Positions 6,434 to 9,264 of a stretch of 9,264 nucleotides of DNA are shown here, piece after piece; within the stretch, counting starts at the first letter, position 1; each line of letters opens with the position of its first letter. Source of the stretch: Desulfobacteraceae bacterium (GTDB taxonomy: Bacteria > Desulfobacterota > Desulfobacteria > Desulfobacterales > BuS5); NCBI GenBank assembly GCA_030592105.1, contig JAUVKE010000079.1:1-9264 (forward strand), in the 5' to 3' direction. The notes under the pieces were generated by a model, which saw only the letters and a program-made list of their open reading frames with translations, was not told the DNA's origin and made no database searches. The position numbers and the translations under genes are program-made.

Positions 6434-7537
6434 CTATTCCTGGATTTTTTTTTGCGCTTTCTTTCTGTCCATAGTTACAAAATTCCATGATTCCCAGTTC
6501 TCATTGTATGTATAATGATAAATACCTTTTTCATCCTTATAAAAACTGCATGCATCATTTGTTGCAATATATTCCATATCTATTTTATCATCATCAACCG
6601 TGACCAGTAAAAATCCAACACTATTATCTATATATGTTTCTCCGACAACATCCTTATTTAAATAAATACCGTCCCATTTATGGTTATCCTTTCTGTTCCC
6701 TGTTAAAAATGGAGCTCCCCCAGGTATAATTATCTGCTCAATATAACTTTCAATTATCTTTCCATCCTCTTTATATACCGGAATCCTGGCCCGGGCGTAA
6801 AAATGATCGTGTCCGCAAAAATAGGCAAAACTTTTTTCATGAACAGATCGCAAAAACTTATTTCTGGCAAGAGTATTTTGGGCAAGACAATCTTTGTGAT
6901 GGGCGGTAAAGGCCGGTGTATGACCAAATACAAAAACATGTTCTGCGCCGGGATGTTTTTTTAATTGTTTATCTATCCATTTATTATTAACGCTAATTCC
7001 TGTTTTTTTCTTTATATCCGCGCTTATGAATTGATCAAGACCCAGAAATAATGAATTTTTATATAAAAAGCTGTAACTAAATCCGAGTTCATTAACAGGT
7101 CCATTTTTCGGAAGGAAAACCCCCATATTTTTAATCCATGCTTTTTCTGCATCCCCTTTTGATACAATATCATAATAGGCTTCGTGATTACCACGAACAG
7201 GGTAAAAAAGAATCTTATTTCCACTTCCCGGCAATCCAACACCCTGGGTTGATGCTGCTTTTAAAAATGTCTGGTATTGTGTATCATTGGCAGGGGGCTT
7301 AGGTTTATACCAGTTTACATTTCCACAAATAAAATCACCGGGGGCAAGAACAAATTCAACTTCCCTTAAATTAAGTTGTCTGCACATCCCCTTTACTGCA
7401 GCAACATTCACACCGTTTTTTCCATTTTCAGCTGAATCGCTGCGTGTGTCACAAATAACAGCAAACCTGTAAAACTGTGCCCTGGCAAAACCAGCAGTAA
7501 GAAATAAGACAAGTATTACAAATAAAAATCTTTTCAT
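6434..7537 (-). CDS. Secreted calcineurin-like metallophosphoesterase
   Basis: This 367-residue protein is a probable periplasmic or secreted phosphoesterase with a two-metal centre; the substrate is unknown. ATG 7537 follows AAGGGGG. A Sec signal peptide (residues 1-20, ending ARA) has no lipobox. The family motifs appear in order: CDTRSD with Asp30, APGDF with Asp68, GNHE with Asn117-His118, FGHTP with His206, and CGHDHFY with His243 and His245. In the first motif the usual DxH is DTR, so the His metal ligand is replaced by Arg32, as in a recurring subgroup of this superfamily. The C-terminal region (about 255-367) is rich in Tyr, Lys and Asp and carries no motif I recognise. It is convergent with the kinase gene and divergent from yjbQ, with 140 bp of AT-rich spacer, so it is probably transcribed alone. 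No link to metal export is evident. Confidence -1.
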   Translation of the reverse strand: MKRFLFVILVLFLTAGFARAQFYRFAVICDTRSDSAENGKNGVNVAAVKGMCRQLNLREVEFVLAPGDFICGNVNWYKPKPPANDTQYQTFLKAASTQGVGLPGSGNKILFYPVRGNHEAYYDIVSKGDAEKAWIKNMGVFLPKNGPVNELGFSYSFLYKNSLFLGLDQFISADIKKKTGISVNNKWIDKQLKKHPGAEHVFVFGHTPAFTAHHKDCLAQNTLARNKFLRSVHEKSFAYFCGHDHFYARARIPVYKEDGKIIESYIEQIIIPGGAPFLTGNRKDNHKWDGIYLNKDVVGETYIDNSVGFLLVTVDDDKIDMEYIATNDACSFYKDEKGIYHYTYNENWESWNFVTMDRKKAQKKIQE

Positions 7538-7677
7538 TATGCCCCCTTTTTTATCTGGTGATATTATCTGTTTTTACATTTTCAGCCTTTTAATTTTTTT
7601 TGGAACTTTTCAAAATCTTTTTTTTCTTATATATGTTTAATAAAAATAGATAAACCTTTTTTCATAATGGAGAAAAA

Positions 7678-8094
7678 ATGAAAACTTACCGAAAAGAACT
7701 TATCTTTAATGTCCCCACACGGCGGGCATTTATCAACATCACCCCTGATATTGAGCAGTCCCTTGCCAAAAGCAACATTCAGGAGGGGCTTGTTCTTGTT
7801 AATGCCATGCATATTACCGCTTCGGTTTTTATTAATGACGATGAATCCGGTCTTCACCAGGATTATGATGACTGGCTGGAGGAGATTGCCCCCCATGAGC
7901 CTGTTTCCAAATACCGGCATAATGTTGGTGAAGATAATGCCGACGCCCATATGAAACGCCAGATAATGGGGAGGGAAGTTGTGGTTGCAATTACAAAGGG
8001 AAAACTTGATTTTGGAACCTGGGAACAGATTTTTTATGGTGAATTTGACGGACGACGGCCCAAGCGGGTACTGGTTAAAATAATCGGGGAATGA
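7678..8094 (+). CDS. yjbQ: YjbQ/UPF0047 family protein (secondary thiamine-phosphate synthase-like)
   Basis: This 138-residue cytoplasmic protein matches the compact YjbQ/UPF0047 fold and is full length for the family. The start at 7678 has TGGAGA (7668-7673) five bases upstream. Family signatures are [21 protein letters not shown] ([10 protein letters not shown] at 44-53 and GLHQD at 58-62), [16 protein letters not shown] (87-102, with His91) and the C-terminal [15 protein letters not shown] (113-127). The conserved His and Asp residues are those proposed to bind metal. E. coli YjbQ has weak thiamine-phosphate synthase activity, which may not be the physiological role. It precedes nadE by 44 bp on the same strand, so cotranscription is likely. 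The 140-bp divergent spacer upstream is very T/A rich, with TATATA around 7630 but no convincing -35 box. Confidence -1.
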   Translation: MKTYRKELIFNVPTRRAFINITPDIEQSLAKSNIQEGLVLVNAMHITASVFINDDESGLHQDYDDWLEEIAPHEPVSKYRHNVGEDNADAHMKRQIMGREVVVAITKGKLDFGTWEQIFYGEFDGRRPKRVLVKIIGE

Positions 8095-8098
8095 GTGA

Positions 8099-8119
8099 TG
8101 AGGTATAACCCATACCTTA
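8099..8119 (+). promoter_or_regulatory. Small hairpin between yjbQ and nadE
   Basis: AGGTAT (8101-8106) and ATACCT (8112-8117) pair perfectly around AACCC, and the stem extends by one G-U and one T-A pair to 8099/8119. It ends just before the nadE Shine-Dalgarno (AAAGGA, 8121-8126). With no following T tract it is not a terminator; it may influence nadE translation or be incidental. Confidence -1.
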
Positions 8120-8138
8120 AAAAGGATATATAATAAAA

Positions 8139-8918
8139 ATGAAAACAGATCAGGTTATAGATCATATTGTAAACTGGCTTGGCAGCTATTGTTCCGGAGC
8201 AGGCTTAAAAGGCTTTGTTATCGGCGTTTCCGGAGGGATCGATTCTGCCGTAACTTCAACCCTGTGTGCAAAAACAGCAAAGCCGGTATGGGCGCTGAAT
8301 ATGCCGATTCTTCAGGATCCCGGCCAATTATCTCTGGCTGAAAAACATATTGAGTGGCTGAAAAAAAAATATTCCAATGTAAACTCAGCAACTCTGGATC
8401 TTTCAAATCTGTTTGCTGCGTTTAAAAAGAGTATGCCGGAATCTGTCTTTGATGATCTTGCACTGGCCAATACACGTTCGCGGCTCCGCATGACCACCCT
8501 TTATGCCTTTGCCACTCATCATAAAATGCTTGTGGCCGGAACAGGCAATAAAGTTGAAGATTTCGGGGTGGGATTTTATACCAAATATGGGGATGGGGGC
8601 GTGGATCTGTCCCCCATTGCCGACCTGTTTAAAACCGAGGTGTATGAACTGGGCAAAAGTTTAGGAATAAATCAGTCAATCATGGAAGCAGCGCCAACCG
8701 ACGGGCTTTGGGCTGATGACCGTACAGATGAAAGCCAGATCGGCGCCACCTATGAAGAACTGGAATGGGCTATGAGCTTTGAGATAAAGCCCGTGGAGGA
8801 AGACAAATTAAGCCCCCGGGAAAAAGAGGTCCTTGAAATTTATCGAAAATTTAATTGTGTAAATAAACATAAGATGGAACCCATTCCGGTCTGCATGATT
8901 CCATTGGATTTCAGATAA
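8139..8918 (+). CDS. nadE: NAD+ synthetase, ammonia-dependent type
   Basis: This 259-residue cytoplasmic enzyme adenylates nicotinate adenine dinucleotide with ATP and amidates it to NAD+, the last step of NAD synthesis. Length and content match the single-domain NadE that uses ammonia; there is no N-terminal nitrilase-type glutaminase domain. Visible are the PP-loop SGGIDS (31-36), NTRSRLRM (111-118), GTGNKVED (134-141), KYGDGGVDLSPIADLFKTEV (149-168), PTDGLW (186-191), and a C-terminal HKMEPIP (244-250). The start at 8139 has AAAGGA 12 bases upstream, rather far, but no better start exists and SGGIDS is at the expected distance from the N-terminus. It is probably cotranscribed with yjbQ. 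All catalytic motifs are intact. A possible weak terminator lies about 105 bp downstream inside the inverted-repeat element. Confidence -1.
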   Translation: MKTDQVIDHIVNWLGSYCSGAGLKGFVIGVSGGIDSAVTSTLCAKTAKPVWALNMPILQDPGQLSLAEKHIEWLKKKYSNVNSATLDLSNLFAAFKKSMPESVFDDLALANTRSRLRMTTLYAFATHHKMLVAGTGNKVEDFGVGFYTKYGDGGVDLSPIADLFKTEVYELGKSLGINQSIMEAAPTDGLWADDRTDESQIGATYEELEWAMSFEIKPVEEDKLSPREKEVLEIYRKFNCVNKHKMEPIPVCMIPLDFR

Positions 8919-8955
8919 TTTTGGGGCTTGGTTTTAATTTCGGCCATAGACTGAG

Positions 8956-9075
8956 CTATAGACTTTCAGATAAATAATTGCACTCTGTTATCGGGCGATA
9001 GAGTATTACAATACCCTTCCCCCCTTTGGCCTTGTGCCAAATTTTAGAATCTGGTTATTATCTGAAAGTCTATAG
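8956..9075. repeat. 120-bp element bounded by a perfect 18-bp inverted repeat
   Basis: CTATAGACTTTCAGATAA (8956-8973) and its exact reverse complement (9058-9075) enclose 84 bases. Inside are TATCG-GG-CGATA (8989-9000) with flanking ACTC/GAGT, GTATT-AC-AATAC (9003-9014), and TTTGGC-CTTGT-GCCAAA (9025-9041). A near copy of the outer end, CATAGACT (8945-8952), precedes TATAGACT (8957-8964) by 12 bp. There is no open frame. The perfect terminal repeats suggest a MITE or IS remnant; the internal hairpins would also suit a structured RNA. No target-site duplication is clear. Confidence -1.
9025..9045 (+). terminator. Possible weak intrinsic terminator downstream of nadE
   Basis: TTTGGC and GCCAAA form a 6-bp stem with a CTTGT loop, followed by TTTT (9042-9045). 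The stem is short and the U tract is brief, so efficiency would be low. It lies inside the 120-bp inverted-repeat element, roughly 105 bases past the nadE stop, and no better candidate is seen between them. Confidence -1.
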
Positions 9076-9166
9076 AATTGTTCAGTTTCTTTAAAAGACC
9101 TATTTTACCCTCAAAATGATAGCTTTAAGAGTACCTTACTTTTGGGCATAATTACAGTTTTTTATT

Positions 9167-9264
9167 TTATATTAACAATGGGTAATAGTTTTCACCATAC
9201 CAATCCTGCACCCACTCACCATGCGCCCAACGCCTATTTTCATCATCACAACCACTCATATTAC
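9167..9264 (-). CDS. Possible C-terminal fragment of a gene entering from the right edge
   Basis: A minus-strand frame is open from the right edge to a TAA at 9169-9167, giving 31 residues. The translation ends in RRWAHGEWVQDWYGEN followed by YYPLLI, with three Trp, three Tyr and preceding Cys-Asp-Asp-Glu. This composition looks more like a real protein tail than random AT-rich sequence, but no family is recognised and 31 codons is too short to be sure. If real it is convergent with nadE. The 91 bases between it and the inverted-repeat element (9076-9166) hold no gene or clear terminator. Confidence -1.
   Translation of the reverse strand, partial: NMSGCDDENRRWAHGEWVQDWYGENYYPLLI

Noticed and set aside
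6403..6474. Plus-strand 23-codon ORF after the strong SD-like sequence
   Set aside because: The ATG is 20 bases from the SD-like motif, and the frame runs into the antisense of the phosphoesterase 3' end. I could not support it as a gene.
8956..9075. Integron attC site
   Set aside because: The size and hairpin shape are compatible, but the ends lack the GTTRRRY and RYYYAAC core sites and there is no cassette arrangement; the arms are perfectly paired, unlike attC sites.

Overview
The window looks like a chromosomal segment of a moderately AT-rich Gram-negative bacterium. Signal peptides, a periplasmic adaptor and a TolC-type outer-membrane channel all imply a double membrane. The style of the RND pump and of the repeat-rich spacers reminds me of sulfate-reducing Desulfobacterota (Desulfobacteraceae-like). 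That placement is only an impression and has not been tested.

Left half (1-6346): a heavy-metal export locus with its own two-component system. On the minus strand, reading leftward, are a TolC/CzcC-like channel (2565-3794), a His-rich HlyD/CzcB-type adaptor (1497-2549) and the first 480 residues of a CusA/CzcA-type RND pump that runs off the left edge (1-1442). Divergently, on the plus strand, are an OmpR-family response regulator with a TTG start (4285-4962) and an overlapping membrane histidine kinase (4940-6346). The obvious reading is that the kinase senses periplasmic metal, the regulator binds the shared spacer, and the pump operon is induced. Key residues support an intact phosphorelay (kinase His255, regulator Asp51) and an intact proton-relay Asp410 in the pump. 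The metal is unresolved: the pump's TM4 signature leans to Cu/Ag-type HME-RND pumps, while the channel and His-rich adaptor look Czc-like.

The divergent spacer (3795-4284) is the most information-rich part. It holds a perfect 10-2-10 inverted repeat with a third half-site 22 bp away (probable operator), a TATAAT box facing the pump operon, a second perfect palindrome, a roughly 160-bp MITE-like inverted-repeat element, and a possible 39-codon leader ORF whose stop codon lies inside the Shine-Dalgarno of the channel gene.

Right half (6347-9264): a secreted calcineurin-like metallophosphoesterase on the minus strand (6434-7537), convergent with the kinase gene. Divergent from it is a plus-strand pair, yjbQ (7678-8094) and nadE (8139-8918), separated by 44 bp that contain a small hairpin. 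Downstream of nadE is a 120-bp element bounded by a perfect 18-bp inverted repeat (8956-9075), then a possible C-terminal fragment of a minus-strand gene entering from the right edge. I see no tRNA, rRNA, CRISPR array, transposase or integrase gene.
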